A stretch of 42,058 nt of DNA from Planctomycetota bacterium (GTDB lineage Bacteria > Planctomycetota > UBA1135 > UBA2386). A model generated the notes under the pieces. That model searched no databases. It had not been told where the DNA came from and saw only the letters and a list, made by a program, of their open reading frames with translations. Shown here piece after piece: positions 8,498 to 17,566 of the stretch (its first letter is position 1; each line of letters starts with the position of its first letter). The DNA lies in assembly GCA_016235155.1 (NCBI GenBank), contig JACRLW010000005.1, forward strand, positions 1-42,058, given 5' to 3'. The position numbers and the translations under genes were made by a program.

Positions 8498-10132
8498 GTG
8501 GTGGACACCATCGACCGCTCGTCTGCGATCGCAGGCAACGGCTCTGCTCGATCACCCCGCGCACGTTCGCTGCTCCGCTTCGCGGTGTGGACCGCCGTCG
8601 CGTCGACGGTGCTCTTGGAGATCACGCTCCAACTCGGCGCATTCGCGGTCTGGGCGATCGAGCGCAAACCGGTGTCCGCGCCCTCCGCCGGCGAGAACGT
8701 CGTGCTCTGCGTCGGCGACTCGTGGACGCACGGCATGGGCACGACGGATCCCGCGACGCGCAGCTATCCCGCGGTCGTGCAGGAACTGCTGCGGGCGCGG
8801 AGCAGCCGCGATTGGACCGTGGCCAACGGCGGGCTATCGGGTCAGAACTCCCGCGACGTGCTCGAGCGACTCCCCTCGCAGCTCGCGCAGTACCGGCCGC
8901 GACTCGTCTGCGTCCTGGTCGGACAGAACGACTATTGGTCGAGACCGGCTCTGCTCGACGACGCTGGCGGCGCGGCGACCGTCGACCATTCCGCATACCG
9001 CTTCCGATGGCGCATCCCGCGCCTCATCCAGTGGGTCGCGGGCAAGTTCAGCGGCGCGGGTCAGGTCGCCGCGGCCGCGCGCATCGGCGACGAATGGCAG
9101 CCGCGCAAGGTGGCGGTCGCCGAGCCCTACCGATCGGAGCCGGCCACCTGGGGCCGGAACTCCGCGTCGAACGCTGTGAAGCGCGAGGGCTGGAAACTGG
9201 CGACGGCCAAGGACCAGGCCGGCGCGCTCGCGAAGTTCGAGGCAGCGCTCGCGCTCGAACCCGAGGATCCGCAGACGCGCCAGATGCTCGTGTCCCTCCA
9301 TCGTGCTACCGGCAACGAGGCGGCGATGAAGCCGCACCTCGAGTGGCTGATCGCGGCATGGCAGCGTGAACCCGGTTACTGGAACGGCCGCAGCCTCGTG
9401 GTCGCGCTCGAGACTTGCGGGCGCTGGCAGGACGCACTCGACGTCGCGGTGCCCTTCCTCGCGAGGTTCCCCTTGGACTCGATGACGTGGCGCTACCGCG
9501 CCGAACTCGAGTTCTTCCTCGGCCTGCACGACGTCGCAAGCCGCTCGATCGAGGAAGCGATCCGTCTCGGCCCTGATCCGTGGGACTTCTTCTGGCGCTG
9601 CAAGATCTGGTTCCTGGGCAAGAAAGACGTCGACGAATCGATCCGCTCGGTGTTCGAGGGCTACGAGGTCTTCAACGACGCCCGGAAGGTCGAGGAGCAG
9701 ATCCGCGCGCTGACCGAGCCGAGTCGCATCGCGCGCGCGGTCGAACTGGCCGCGGTCCACGACTGCGATCTTGGAGTTCGCGAGCGACTGATCCGGATCA
9801 CCGGCGACGTGAAGGCCTCGCTCGACGGCGACGCCGCCGCGGCCGTCCTCGCCGCGCACCTCGCGCGCATCGCCGTCGCGTGCCGCAACGCCGGCGCCGA
9901 GCCGGTGCTGCTCTGCTACCCGGATGTCCAGGCCGCGGATGACGTGCTGCGCGAAGCCGCGAGCGACGCGCCGACTGCCTTCGTCGACCTCCGCACGCTG
10001 TTCGACGCGCGCCGCGGCGACCGGAGCTGGGAATCGCTGCGCGCGCCGGATGGCCACTGCAACGACGACGGCTATCGCCTGATGGCCGAGATCGTCACCG
10101 ACGCGCTGGTGCAGCGGTTCGCCGCGAAGTAG
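8498..10132 (+). CDS. SGNH/GDSL hydrolase with N-terminal membrane anchor and TPR-like insert
   Basis: About 544 residues. A membrane anchor (about 28-53) precedes an SGNH hydrolase core: block I GDSWTHG with nucleophile Ser75, NGGLSGQNS (block II), GQNDYW with Asn144 (block III), and only near the C-terminus DGHCNDDGY with Asp518/His520 (block V). Between blocks III and V lie about 370 residues, much of it TPR-like helical repeats (for example [14 protein letters not shown]). The catalytic half-sites are therefore split by a large insert, as in the paralogue at 34685-32949. Likely role: acyl ester transfer or hydrolysis outside the cytoplasm. The start is uncertain: GTG 8498 or GTG 8501; an ATG at 8360 gives an implausible basic extension. 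No Shine-Dalgarno sequence is seen. Confidence 0.8.
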   Translation: MVDTIDRSSAIAGNGSARSPRARSLLRFAVWTAVASTVLLEITLQLGAFAVWAIERKPVSAPSAGENVVLCVGDSWTHGMGTTDPATRSYPAVVQELLRARSSRDWTVANGGLSGQNSRDVLERLPSQLAQYRPRLVCVLVGQNDYWSRPALLDDAGGAATVDHSAYRFRWRIPRLIQWVAGKFSGAGQVAAAARIGDEWQPRKVAVAEPYRSEPATWGRNSASNAVKREGWKLATAKDQAGALAKFEAALALEPEDPQTRQMLVSLHRATGNEAAMKPHLEWLIAAWQREPGYWNGRSLVVALETCGRWQDALDVAVPFLARFPLDSMTWRYRAELEFFLGLHDVASRSIEEAIRLGPDPWDFFWRCKIWFLGKKDVDESIRSVFEGYEVFNDARKVEEQIRALTEPSRIARAVELAAVHDCDLGVRERLIRITGDVKASLDGDAAAAVLAAHLARIAVACRNAGAEPVLLCYPDVQAADDVLREAASDAPTAFVDLRTLFDARRGDRSWESLRAPDGHCNDDGYRLMAEIVTDALVQRFAAK

Positions 10133-10184
10133 CGGCGAGTGACGTATCCAATCCCTGGCCCTCCGCGCGCATGATGCGCGGGAC

Positions 10185-12347
10185 ATGGACGCGCGCGCGC
10201 CGGACTTCGCATCGTGGATCGCACAGGTCGAACAGGGCCTGCGCGGCAAGGGTTGGCAGAGCCTCTCGTGGACCACCTCGGATCACGTCGCGGTCCCTCC
10301 GCTCGTCTTGCGCGAAGACGTCCAGGCGCTCCCCCATCGACGCATCGGAGCTCTGCTGCGCGCAAGGCGCGGCTTCGCGATCCGCGAGCTGGTCGTCGCT
10401 CCCGATCCGCAGACCGCCGCGCGTCGGTCCGCGCGCGCGTTGCAGCGCGGCGCTGACGAGATCGAGTTCTGTCTCGATTCGCTCGCGCACGACGCGCTCT
10501 CGCCCGGCGGTTCGGACCCCGACTACGACGACGACGACTTCGCGACCCCGTCGCCCGGCGAGAGCGGCGTGCCGATCCACACCCGCCGTGACCTCGAGGC
10601 CGCGCTCGACGGCATCGACCTGGCGAAGACCTCGCTGTGGTTCTCCGCGGGCGAAGGCGCCCTCGCCGTCCTGATCTGGTGGTTGCGCCTCGCGCGCGCA
10701 CGGCGCGTTCCGACGACGGCCTTGCGCGGCGGACTCGACGTCGACCCGATCGAGCAATTGCTGGCGCGACGGGTGCGCAACGCGAGCGGCGGAGCGGTCG
10801 CGTCGTGCCGCACGTCGTTCGACAGCGTGTTCGACTCGGCCGCCGGCATCGTGCGGTGGACGCGGCAGCACGCCCCGGGCATCCGCCCGCTCGTGTTCGA
10901 CGCCCAGTCGCACCACATGGCCGGCGCATCGCCCGCGCTCGAACTCGGCCTGTTGCTGGCGTCGATCGTCGAGGTCGCGCGCGGACTCGACCGACGCGGC
11001 CTCGCATTCGCCGAGCTCTCCGCCGCCGCGTCGGTGCGCGTGCAGGTCGGGCACGAGCTGATCGTCGAGACCGCCAAGCTGCGCGCGCTGCGGACCTGCT
11101 TCGCGAAGCTCGCCGCGGCCTGTGGTGCTTCGGATGGAGCGCTCGTGCCGCGCGTGCTCGCACTGACCAGCTCACGCTTCCGCTCCGACCTCCACGACCA
11201 CCGCACGAACCTCGTGCGTTCGGCGCTCGCCGCGTGCGCCGCGGTGATCGGCGGTTGCGACAGCTTGATCGTCCTGCCCTTCGACGGCGGCGACAGCGAC
11301 GCCGCGCGCGACCTCGCCCGCGACCAGGGCCATCTCCTGCGCGCCGAGGCACAGCTCGCGCGCGTCGCGGATCCGGCGGGCGGGAGCGGCGCCGTCGAAC
11401 TGCTCACGCACGAGATCGGACGGGCCGCCTGGAGCGTGATGCAGGAGATCGAGCAGGGCGGCGGGATGGTCGCCGCGGCGAAGTCGGGCCTCGCGATGCA
11501 ACTCGTGCGGCGCGCGGAGCAGGAGCGCGACGCGGCGTTCCGCACGCGCGCGAGGAGCCTCGTCGGCATCAACCGCTACGTCGACGCCGTGCTCGGCGGC
11601 GCATCTTGCGAGGAGCTCGATCTCGAAGCCTTGGATCGCGCGGCCGAGACCGCGCAAACTCGCTTCGACACCTTCGTGCGCCGTCGCAACCAGCAGAACG
11701 TCGACGCGCACCTGCTCGCGATGCGGCGCGCGGAGCCGGCCCGACTGCTCGACGTCGCGCTGACCGATCCGGCCGACGACGCGACGCTCGAAGAGCTCGC
11801 CACGGCGAACTGGCCGAAGACCGGCCACGACCTCGTCCATCGCTGGCAGCCGATCGCCGCCGCGGACGGTCACGCCTTCGAGGACCTGCGCGCCAACGCC
11901 GACGGCCATCGCGCCGAAGGGCTCGTCACGGCGCCGGTCCTCTTGCTCGCGATCGGCGACGCCGCGCCCGTCGTCGCGCGCGCCGAGTTCGCCCGCGATC
12001 TCCTGCTCGCCGGCGGAATCGTCGCGACCGAGCGCGCATGCCACACGACCGCGGACGCCGAGGCCGCGATCGTCGCTGAATCGCCCGCCGTGCTCGTGAT
12101 CTGCGCTCCGGACGAGGGGGCCGAGACGCTGGTCGAAGCGCTGCGCGCGAGCTGCGACGCCCTGACCCCACCCTTGCTGATCTGGTCGGGCGAGCCCCGC
12201 GAGTCCCTCTCGCGCGCGATCGACCTCGCGTTCCACCGCGGCATCGACGCCGTCGACGCCCTCGCGAAGGTGCAGAGTGCGCTCGGCCTGGAACTCGGCC
12301 AGATGGACGAGGGCGAGTCCGCCGGCGGCGCGATCGAGGTGGACTGA
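10185..12347 (+). CDS. Methylmalonyl-CoA mutase, small-subunit (MutA) type
   Basis: A 720-residue protein resembling the non-catalytic small subunit of adenosylcobalamin-dependent methylmalonyl-CoA mutase, which interconverts succinyl-CoA and methylmalonyl-CoA. The N-terminal 450 residues form the TIM-barrel region (FDAQSHHMAGASPALELGLLLAS; the later TNLVRSALAACAAVIGGCDSL is a family hallmark). Residues about 585-705 are a flavodoxin-like domain where a B12 domain would sit, but the cobalamin-ligating DxHxxG motif is absent, as in MutA-type subunits. No large-subunit gene (mutB) is nearby, which is unusual because mutA and mutB are normally adjacent. ATG 10185 fits the N-terminus. Its stop codon lies at the first base of a 33-bp repeat. 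Confidence 0.85.
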   Translation: MDARAPDFASWIAQVEQGLRGKGWQSLSWTTSDHVAVPPLVLREDVQALPHRRIGALLRARRGFAIRELVVAPDPQTAARRSARALQRGADEIEFCLDSLAHDALSPGGSDPDYDDDDFATPSPGESGVPIHTRRDLEAALDGIDLAKTSLWFSAGEGALAVLIWWLRLARARRVPTTALRGGLDVDPIEQLLARRVRNASGGAVASCRTSFDSVFDSAAGIVRWTRQHAPGIRPLVFDAQSHHMAGASPALELGLLLASIVEVARGLDRRGLAFAELSAAASVRVQVGHELIVETAKLRALRTCFAKLAAACGASDGALVPRVLALTSSRFRSDLHDHRTNLVRSALAACAAVIGGCDSLIVLPFDGGDSDAARDLARDQGHLLRAEAQLARVADPAGGSGAVELLTHEIGRAAWSVMQEIEQGGGMVAAAKSGLAMQLVRRAEQERDAAFRTRARSLVGINRYVDAVLGGASCEELDLEALDRAAETAQTRFDTFVRRRNQQNVDAHLLAMRRAEPARLLDVALTDPADDATLEELATANWPKTGHDLVHRWQPIAAADGHAFEDLRANADGHRAEGLVTAPVLLLAIGDAAPVVARAEFARDLLLAGGIVATERACHTTADAEAAIVAESPAVLVICAPDEGAETLVEALRASCDALTPPLLIWSGEPRESLSRAIDLAFHRGIDAVDALAKVQSALGLELGQMDEGESAGGAIEVD

Positions 12348-12379
12348 GCGTCCGCGCATCGACCGGGCAGCTTGGCGCG
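12347..12379 (+). repeat. 33-bp direct repeat, copy 1
   Basis: Identical over 33 bp to 12468-12500 (begins AGCGTCCGCGCATCGACC). It starts on the last base of the mutA-like stop codon and is followed by a GTGGCGCA/TGCGCCAC palindrome at 12400-12416. Confidence 0.9.
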
Positions 12380-12839
12380 AGTGACCGGCCGACCACCGGG
12401 TGGCGCAATGCGCCACGTCCCCTCGCGATCGCCGCAGCTCGGACCGACTCCGGGTGCGCTGGTGCACAGCGTCCGCGCATCGACCGGGCAGCTTGGCGCG
12501 GGTGGCGCATGGCGCCATCGGGTCCCGCGCGATGTCGAGCTCGCCATCGGCTCGCGCCGGCCACGGCGGACGAAACGGTGGCTGATGGTTCCGAGGAGCT
12601 TCGCTCGCTTCCCGGGCGATTCGCCCTGGCCCGCCCTCCCCGACGGTCCTCCATGGGCCCTAGTAATACTGTCAGCCCACTCCCTCTCGGGCCGGTGAAA
12701 CGTCCGGCCCTACCGGATCCGCCGGATCTCGAGCGGCGCGATGCACAGCCACGAAGGAGCGGCACGCGTCGGACGCCTGTCGCCGGGACGTCGTCGCCGA
12801 GGCCGCAGCCAGACCGGGCTGCCGCCTCCCGGATCACCG
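12348..12839. other. 492-bp non-coding region with repeats and hairpins
   Basis: This gap separates the mutA-like gene from the convergent BtpA-family gene. I see no convincing open frame. It holds the two 33-bp repeats, two related palindromes (12400-12416 and 12503-12517) and a GGGCCGG/CCGGCCC hairpin with an 8-nt loop at 12689-12710. No T run follows the hairpin, so termination at it would be non-canonical. The layout (repeat plus nearby palindrome, twice) resembles a small dispersed intergenic repeat family, but only two copies are visible here. Confidence 0.6.
12468..12500 (+). repeat. 33-bp direct repeat, copy 2
   Basis: An exact second copy of 12347-12379, 121 bp downstream. It is followed within 3 bp by the palindrome TGGCGC-ATG-GCGCCA (12503-12517). 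Confidence 0.9.
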
Positions 12840-13625
12840 TCACCCTTCCCGCAACACCGCGCGCAAGGCGGCGACGCGCGCGTCGTCGACGGCTTCGCCG
12901 ATGCGGCCGTTGCGCTTCAACGACGTGCCGACGATCGCGCCGTCGCACAGCGGCCACAGCTCCGCGGCGTTGTCGATCGACAGGCCCGAGCCGATCCAGA
13001 TCGGGAACGCGCCGACCGCGGCGCGCACGGCGCGCAGGCGTGCGGGGTCGACGGCGGCGCCGGTGCGCGCGCCGGTGACGATCATCGCGGCCGCGCCGCT
13101 GCGTTCCGCGAGGTCGCGCGCGGCGTCGGCGAGGTCGATCGGCGCGAGCGGTGTTGCGTGCTTGACGAGCAGATCGGCGAGGATCGCGACGTCGGCGCCG
13201 AGCAGGGCCTTGTAGTCGCGCACGCGCGCGGCTTCGCCGGCGACGAGTCCCTGGTCGGTGACCATGCAACCGCTCAACACGTTGACGCGGACGAAGCGCG
13301 CTCCGGCGACGCTCGCGGCTCCGAGCGCGGCGACGGCGTCGTTGCGCAGGCAGTTCACTCCGATCGGCAGGCCGGTCGCCAGGCGCAGTTCGCGCGCGAC
13401 GACCGCGAGCGCCGCGGCGACGTCGGGCGTGGTCGGGTCGTCCGGCGTGCCGCGGTGGAACGGCGCGTCCCCGAAGTTCTCGACCATCAACGCGTCGCAG
13501 CCGCCGCGGGCGAGCGCACGGCCGTCGGCGAGCGCGCGTTCGAGCAGCGATTCGAAGGCGGCGGCGGCGCGCGCCGCGGACGGCGTCGGCGCGAGGTGGA
13601 CGACCCCCATGAACGTGCGCGTCAT
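12840..13625 (-). CDS. BtpA/SgcQ-family TIM-barrel protein
   Basis: A 261-residue cytoplasmic protein with the BtpA-family pattern: GVVHLAPTP near the N-terminus (residues about 7-15), GGCDALMVENFGDAPF, the LPIGVNCLRND strand, VRVNVLSG, IVTGARTG and IGSGLS phosphate-loop-like turns. BtpA was described in cyanobacterial photosystem I biogenesis, but the family is wide in non-phototrophs. Sugar or nucleotide-related TIM-barrel chemistry is more likely here, and its substrate is unknown. ATG 13625 is the only start that keeps the N-terminal motif at the normal place. It diverges from the GT87 gene over 46 bp and is convergent with the mutA-like gene across the repeat-bearing gap. Confidence 0.87.
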   Translation of the reverse strand: MTRTFMGVVHLAPTPSAARAAAAFESLLERALADGRALARGGCDALMVENFGDAPFHRGTPDDPTTPDVAAALAVVARELRLATGLPIGVNCLRNDAVAALGAASVAGARFVRVNVLSGCMVTDQGLVAGEAARVRDYKALLGADVAILADLLVKHATPLAPIDLADAARDLAERSGAAAMIVTGARTGAAVDPARLRAVRAAVGAFPIWIGSGLSIDNAAELWPLCDGAIVGTSLKRNGRIGEAVDDARVAALRAVLREG

Positions 13626-13671
13626 GCTCGCATCTTGCAGCGCGGGTCCCGCGCGCGGAAGGTGATCGTGC

Positions 13672-14910
13672 ATGACGGCGCGCGCGCAGCGGCTCTTCGT
13701 CGCGATCTGGATCGCGCTCGCCGTTCTCCTCGTGCTGCGCACCGGACCGCGCGAGCGCGGCGTGATCGTCGATCACCTCGAGTTCGGCCGGCGGCTGGTG
13801 ACGGGCGCCGAGCTCTACGCCCCGTACCTCGACGACAAGCCGCTGCACCCGGTGTATCCGCCGTCGTTCGGCTTGCTCACCGCGCCGTACGCGGCGTGCG
13901 GCGAGACCGCCGCGCGCTGGCTCTGGGGCATCACGCAGGTGATCGCGCTCGCGGTGATCCTGCGCGCGTTCGCCAAGGCACTCGCGGCGCATCGACCCGA
14001 ACTCGTGCGGCACTCCCATCTCCTCCTTCTGCTGACGGTCCTCCTCCTGAGCCGCTACCTGCTGCGCGACACGCACGGCGGCGGCGGCAACCTGATCAAC
14101 CTCGCGTTCGCGGTCGGTGCTCTGACCGCGGCCGAACGCGGGCGGACCGCGCTCGGCGCCGTCCTGCTCGGCTTCTCGCTCGCGACCAAGCCGACGATGG
14201 CGTTGCTGGTGCCGTGCTTCCTGCTGCTCGGCCACGCGCGCGTCGCGCTCGGTTCGATCGTCGCGTTCGCCGGTTTCGTCGCGATCGCGCTATGGATCCA
14301 CGGGCGCGGCATGGCGCCGTTCACGGACTGGCTCGCCGGATCGCTCGCGTACGGGGCGCAGGTCGACCTGTTCGCGACGCCCGAGCGCGGCTTCCCGCCC
14401 TTCACGTGGATGAACCAGAGCCTGCGTTGTGCGGTCGTCCGCTTCTTCGGCGAGGTACCCGCGGACTTCGCGCGCCAGGTGCCCGGCTTCATGCCGGGTT
14501 TCGGCCTCGCGCACGCGACGACCGCGTGGCTCGCGCGCGGTTGCGCCGCGCTGGTCGCGGCCGTCACGCTGCTGGCCGCAATGCGCGCCAAGCACGACGC
14601 CGCGCGCCGCAGCATCGCGTTCGCGTCCGCGCTCGCGGCCGGCGTGCTGATCTCGCCCATCGCATGGAAGGCGCACCACGTCGCGCTGCTGCCCGCGTGC
14701 TTTCTGTTGACGATCGCCGCGTGGTCGGGAACGCGCGGCGCTCGCGCGGCATGGTTCGTGTTCTTCGTGACGTGCACTGCCGGCGGCGGCGATCTCGTCG
14801 GCGACGCGATCAAGGAGTGGCAGCAGAGTCTTTACGTCGCGGCGTTCGCGGCGCTCGCGGCCTGGGCGTGGACCGCGCGCGTCGCGTCGCGCGCTCGGAT
14901 CGGCTCGTGA
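13672..14910 (+). CDS. GT87-like (DUF2029) polyprenyl-phosphate-dependent glycosyltransferase
   Basis: A 412-residue protein with about ten membrane helices and the GT-C layout of family 87: an early acidic loop (VIVDHLEFGRRL), a PPSFGLLTAPY motif, and the ATKPTMALLVPCFLL segment that corresponds to the conserved xKPxxAL of DUF2029 proteins. Such enzymes move mannose or arabinose from a lipid carrier to glycans on the outer face of the membrane; the acceptor is unknown. A GGAAGGTGA element at 13657-13665 is a plausible ribosome binding site for ATG 13672, one of few in the window. The next gene starts 37 bp downstream and could be co-transcribed. Confidence 0.8.
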   Translation: MTARAQRLFVAIWIALAVLLVLRTGPRERGVIVDHLEFGRRLVTGAELYAPYLDDKPLHPVYPPSFGLLTAPYAACGETAARWLWGITQVIALAVILRAFAKALAAHRPELVRHSHLLLLLTVLLLSRYLLRDTHGGGGNLINLAFAVGALTAAERGRTALGAVLLGFSLATKPTMALLVPCFLLLGHARVALGSIVAFAGFVAIALWIHGRGMAPFTDWLAGSLAYGAQVDLFATPERGFPPFTWMNQSLRCAVVRFFGEVPADFARQVPGFMPGFGLAHATTAWLARGCAALVAAVTLLAAMRAKHDAARRSIAFASALAAGVLISPIAWKAHHVALLPACFLLTIAAWSGTRGARAAWFVFFVTCTAGGGDLVGDAIKEWQQSLYVAAFAALAAWAWTARVASRARIGS

Positions 14911-14947
14911 CACGCGGCGAACGGACCGCGACACTCCTCCTCTCACC

Positions 14948-17497
14948 ATGCGAACCGCAACTGCCCTCGCACTCTTCACCGGAGTCCTCGTCCTCGGAGC
15001 AACTGCCGCGCAACCGCGCACGCAGACCCAGGTCCCCGTCCGTCACGGCGTCGTCGCGCAAGACCGCGTCGTCCCGCCCGGACCGAATGCGCCGCAGCCG
15101 CCGCGCATCATGCAGGAGAGCCCGCACAAGCACGGGATGCCCGTCGTGCCGATCGGCTACGGCGGCAACCCGCAGCCGCAGAACGCGCCGGTGCTGATCG
15201 CGGACCCGCTCGCCGAGGCCGGCGGCACCTACGTCCACTTCCGCAACGACCTGGTCAAGCCCGCGGGCGCGTCGTCGTCGCGCATCGCCGAACCGGCCTG
15301 CGTGTTCGCCGACCAGAACAACGGCTTCTTCACCGCGAACTGGTACGCGGCGCGCACGCAGGACGGCGGCGCGAACTGGGCGTACGTGAACCCCTACACC
15401 GCCTTCGCCGCCGCGTTCGGCGGCTTCTGCTGTGACCAGCGCCTGGTCACCACCGGGGGCACGACGGTGTGGATGCTCCAGTACGTCGCCGACGGCTCGG
15501 GCAACGGCGGCACGCGCCTGGCGGTGGCGACGAACTCCGCCAACCTCGGCGCCGGAGCGTTCAGCCACTCCTGGATGTTCACGCCGCAACTCATGGGTTT
15601 CGCGGCGGGCACCTGGTTCGACTTCCCGGACTGCGCGAGCAGCGGCAGCAACTTCTACTTCGCGTCGAACGTGTTCAACGCGTCGAGCCAGTTCGTCGGC
15701 GCGGTCGTCTGGCGGGCGGACATCGCCGCCATGGCCGCGGGCGGCAGCCTCGGCTTCCAGTACGTCACGAGCCCACAGATCGGCGGCGCGTCGTACCGGC
15801 TGACGCAGAACGCGGGCGCGCGGATCTTCTGGGCCTACCACGAGTCCACGACCTCGATGCGGACCCTGTGGTGGGACGACGGCGTCAACAGCGTCTTCTG
15901 GGAGTCGAAGCCTATGGCCGCGTGGTCGTTCAACTACTCTGCAGACCCGGGCCCGGACGGGCGCGATTGGACCGCTCGCGCCGACTCGCGCATCCTCGGC
16001 GCGTACCAGAGCCTCACCGAGTTCGGCTTCCTCTGGCACTCGGGACCGATCGGCGTGCAGACGCGCAACTTCGTCCGCCTCGCGCGCTTCGCCCTCGCCG
16101 ACCGCGCGCTGCTCGAGGAGCGCTCGATCTACAACAACGGGCTGTCCTTCATGTATCCCGCGGCCGCGACCAACGCCGCCGGGCACATCGGGATCGCCTG
16201 CGCGATCGGTGGCGGTGCCTACTTCCCGAGCTCGGTGTCGGTCCTGAAGGACGACCTCGAGAACCTGTCCTCGGCGCGCTTCCTCGCCGGCGGGAACGCC
16301 GGACCGACGTCGAACGTGTGGGGTGACTACTTCACCGTGCAGCGCCCGCCGTTCTGGCCGTGGGAACAGAACTTCGTCGCGACCGGCATGGCCTTGAACG
16401 GCGGCGGCGCCAACGCCAACCAGGAGCCGCGCGCGATCCAGTTCGGCCGCGAGGCGTTCCAGCCCGGCTTCACCGGCCTGATGGTGCTGTCGTCGCCCTT
16501 CAACGGCGTGCCGATCACCCTCGTGCCGGCGGATCGCTTCGGCGAAGCCGGCGCGAACACGCCGTTCTACCGGAGCTTCACGCAGAGCTTCGCGAACATC
16601 ACGGCGACCGCGCCGTCGACGATGGTCAGCGGCGGAGCGACCTGGTTCTTCGAGCGGTGGGCGGCGAAGGCCGTCCCGGGCACGACGAGCTTCGGTCTCG
16701 GCCCGGTCGGGCAGCTCTCCTACACGATCGGCAGCATCGGCGTGCAGGCCGACACGCTAGAAGCGCGGTACCTCCGCGCGCGCACGCTCACCGTGCAGTC
16801 GACCAACCCCGCGGCGGGCACCGCGATCGCCGTGAGCCCCGTCGACTTCGACGGCAACGCCAACGGGTCGACGTCGTTCACGCGCCGCTATCGCGACGGC
16901 CAGCCGGTGACGCTCACCGCGCCGAGCGCGGTCGGGTTCAACCCGTTCAAGCAGTGGCGGGTCGACGGCGTGGGGCAGACCCCTGGTCAACTCGCCGTCG
17001 TCGTGACGATGGACGCGGACCACACCGCGGTGGCGGACTACTTCGTCAACGTCGCCGGCACCATCACCGACATCGGACCGGGTTGCCGCGGCAGCAGCGG
17101 CGTCGTGCCGAGCCACACGATCACGTGGCCGGGCGGCCAGCAGGGACCGCAACAGGGCACACCGACGACGTACTCGCTGTCGCAGGCGCGGCCGATCTCG
17201 CCCTGTGCCCTGAGTCTCGGGTTCTCGGACCGGATCTGGGGTGCGTTCCGCCTGCCCCTGGACCTCGGCATCATCGGCGTGACGAACTGCTTCCAGCGCC
17301 ACGACATCATCTCGACCGAGTCGGCGACCACCGGCATCGCCGGCAACGCGTCGAAGACCTTCGTCTGGCCGGTGAACGCGTCGGCGATCGGCCTGCCGCT
17401 CTTCACGAGCTGGTTCATCGTGGACCCGGGCACGGGGCGACCGACGACCCTCACCCTCAGCAACGCGATGCGGAGCGCGGCCGGCGGCAACCTGTGA
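14948..17497 (+). CDS. Large secreted protein with propeller-like N-terminal half, InlB-type repeat and shared C-terminal module
   Basis: An 849-residue exported protein. A signal peptide (about 1-21, ending ATAAQ) precedes a region (about 75-500) with BNR/sialidase-like cues such as RTQDGGANWAYV and ADSRILGAYQS, but no firm enzymatic signature. Residues about 615-700 look like a divergent InlB B-repeat (FKQWRVDGVG, then MDADHTAVADYF). The last 150 residues, starting GPGCRGSSG and ending with TLTLSNAM, match the C-terminal module seen in three other proteins of the window. ATG 14948 directly opens the signal peptide. A surface or extracellular carbohydrate-related role is only an inference. 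Confidence 0.82.
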   Translation: MRTATALALFTGVLVLGATAAQPRTQTQVPVRHGVVAQDRVVPPGPNAPQPPRIMQESPHKHGMPVVPIGYGGNPQPQNAPVLIADPLAEAGGTYVHFRNDLVKPAGASSSRIAEPACVFADQNNGFFTANWYAARTQDGGANWAYVNPYTAFAAAFGGFCCDQRLVTTGGTTVWMLQYVADGSGNGGTRLAVATNSANLGAGAFSHSWMFTPQLMGFAAGTWFDFPDCASSGSNFYFASNVFNASSQFVGAVVWRADIAAMAAGGSLGFQYVTSPQIGGASYRLTQNAGARIFWAYHESTTSMRTLWWDDGVNSVFWESKPMAAWSFNYSADPGPDGRDWTARADSRILGAYQSLTEFGFLWHSGPIGVQTRNFVRLARFALADRALLEERSIYNNGLSFMYPAAATNAAGHIGIACAIGGGAYFPSSVSVLKDDLENLSSARFLAGGNAGPTSNVWGDYFTVQRPPFWPWEQNFVATGMALNGGGANANQEPRAIQFGREAFQPGFTGLMVLSSPFNGVPITLVPADRFGEAGANTPFYRSFTQSFANITATAPSTMVSGGATWFFERWAAKAVPGTTSFGLGPVGQLSYTIGSIGVQADTLEARYLRARTLTVQSTNPAAGTAIAVSPVDFDGNANGSTSFTRRYRDGQPVTLTAPSAVGFNPFKQWRVDGVGQTPGQLAVVVTMDADHTAVADYFVNVAGTITDIGPGCRGSSGVVPSHTITWPGGQQGPQQGTPTTYSLSQARPISPCALSLGFSDRIWGAFRLPLDLGIIGVTNCFQRHDIISTESATTGIAGNASKTFVWPVNASAIGLPLFTSWFIVDPGTGRPTTLTLSNAMRSAAGGNL

Positions 17498-17515
17498 CGG
17501 AAGCCTGCCGCCGGC
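17480..17515 (+). terminator. Hairpin across the stop codon (possible terminator or mRNA 3' end)
   Basis: A perfect 10-bp stem GCCGGCGGCA / TGCCGCCGGC (17480-17489 with 17506-17515) has a 16-nt loop containing the TGA of the secreted protein gene. There is no T run, so it is not a classical intrinsic terminator. Confidence 0.3.
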
Positions 17516-17566
17516 TACCCTGCTCGGCCCTCCGAACGACTCACACCTCGTCGAAGCGCACCGAAC

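Noticed and set aside
12348..12839. Cobalamin riboswitch next to the mutA-like gene
   Set aside because: No B12-box-like conserved core was found and the region lies downstream of the gene, not before it.
12840..13625. Photosystem assembly role for the BtpA-family protein
   Set aside because: There are no photosynthesis genes in the window and the family is widespread in non-phototrophs.
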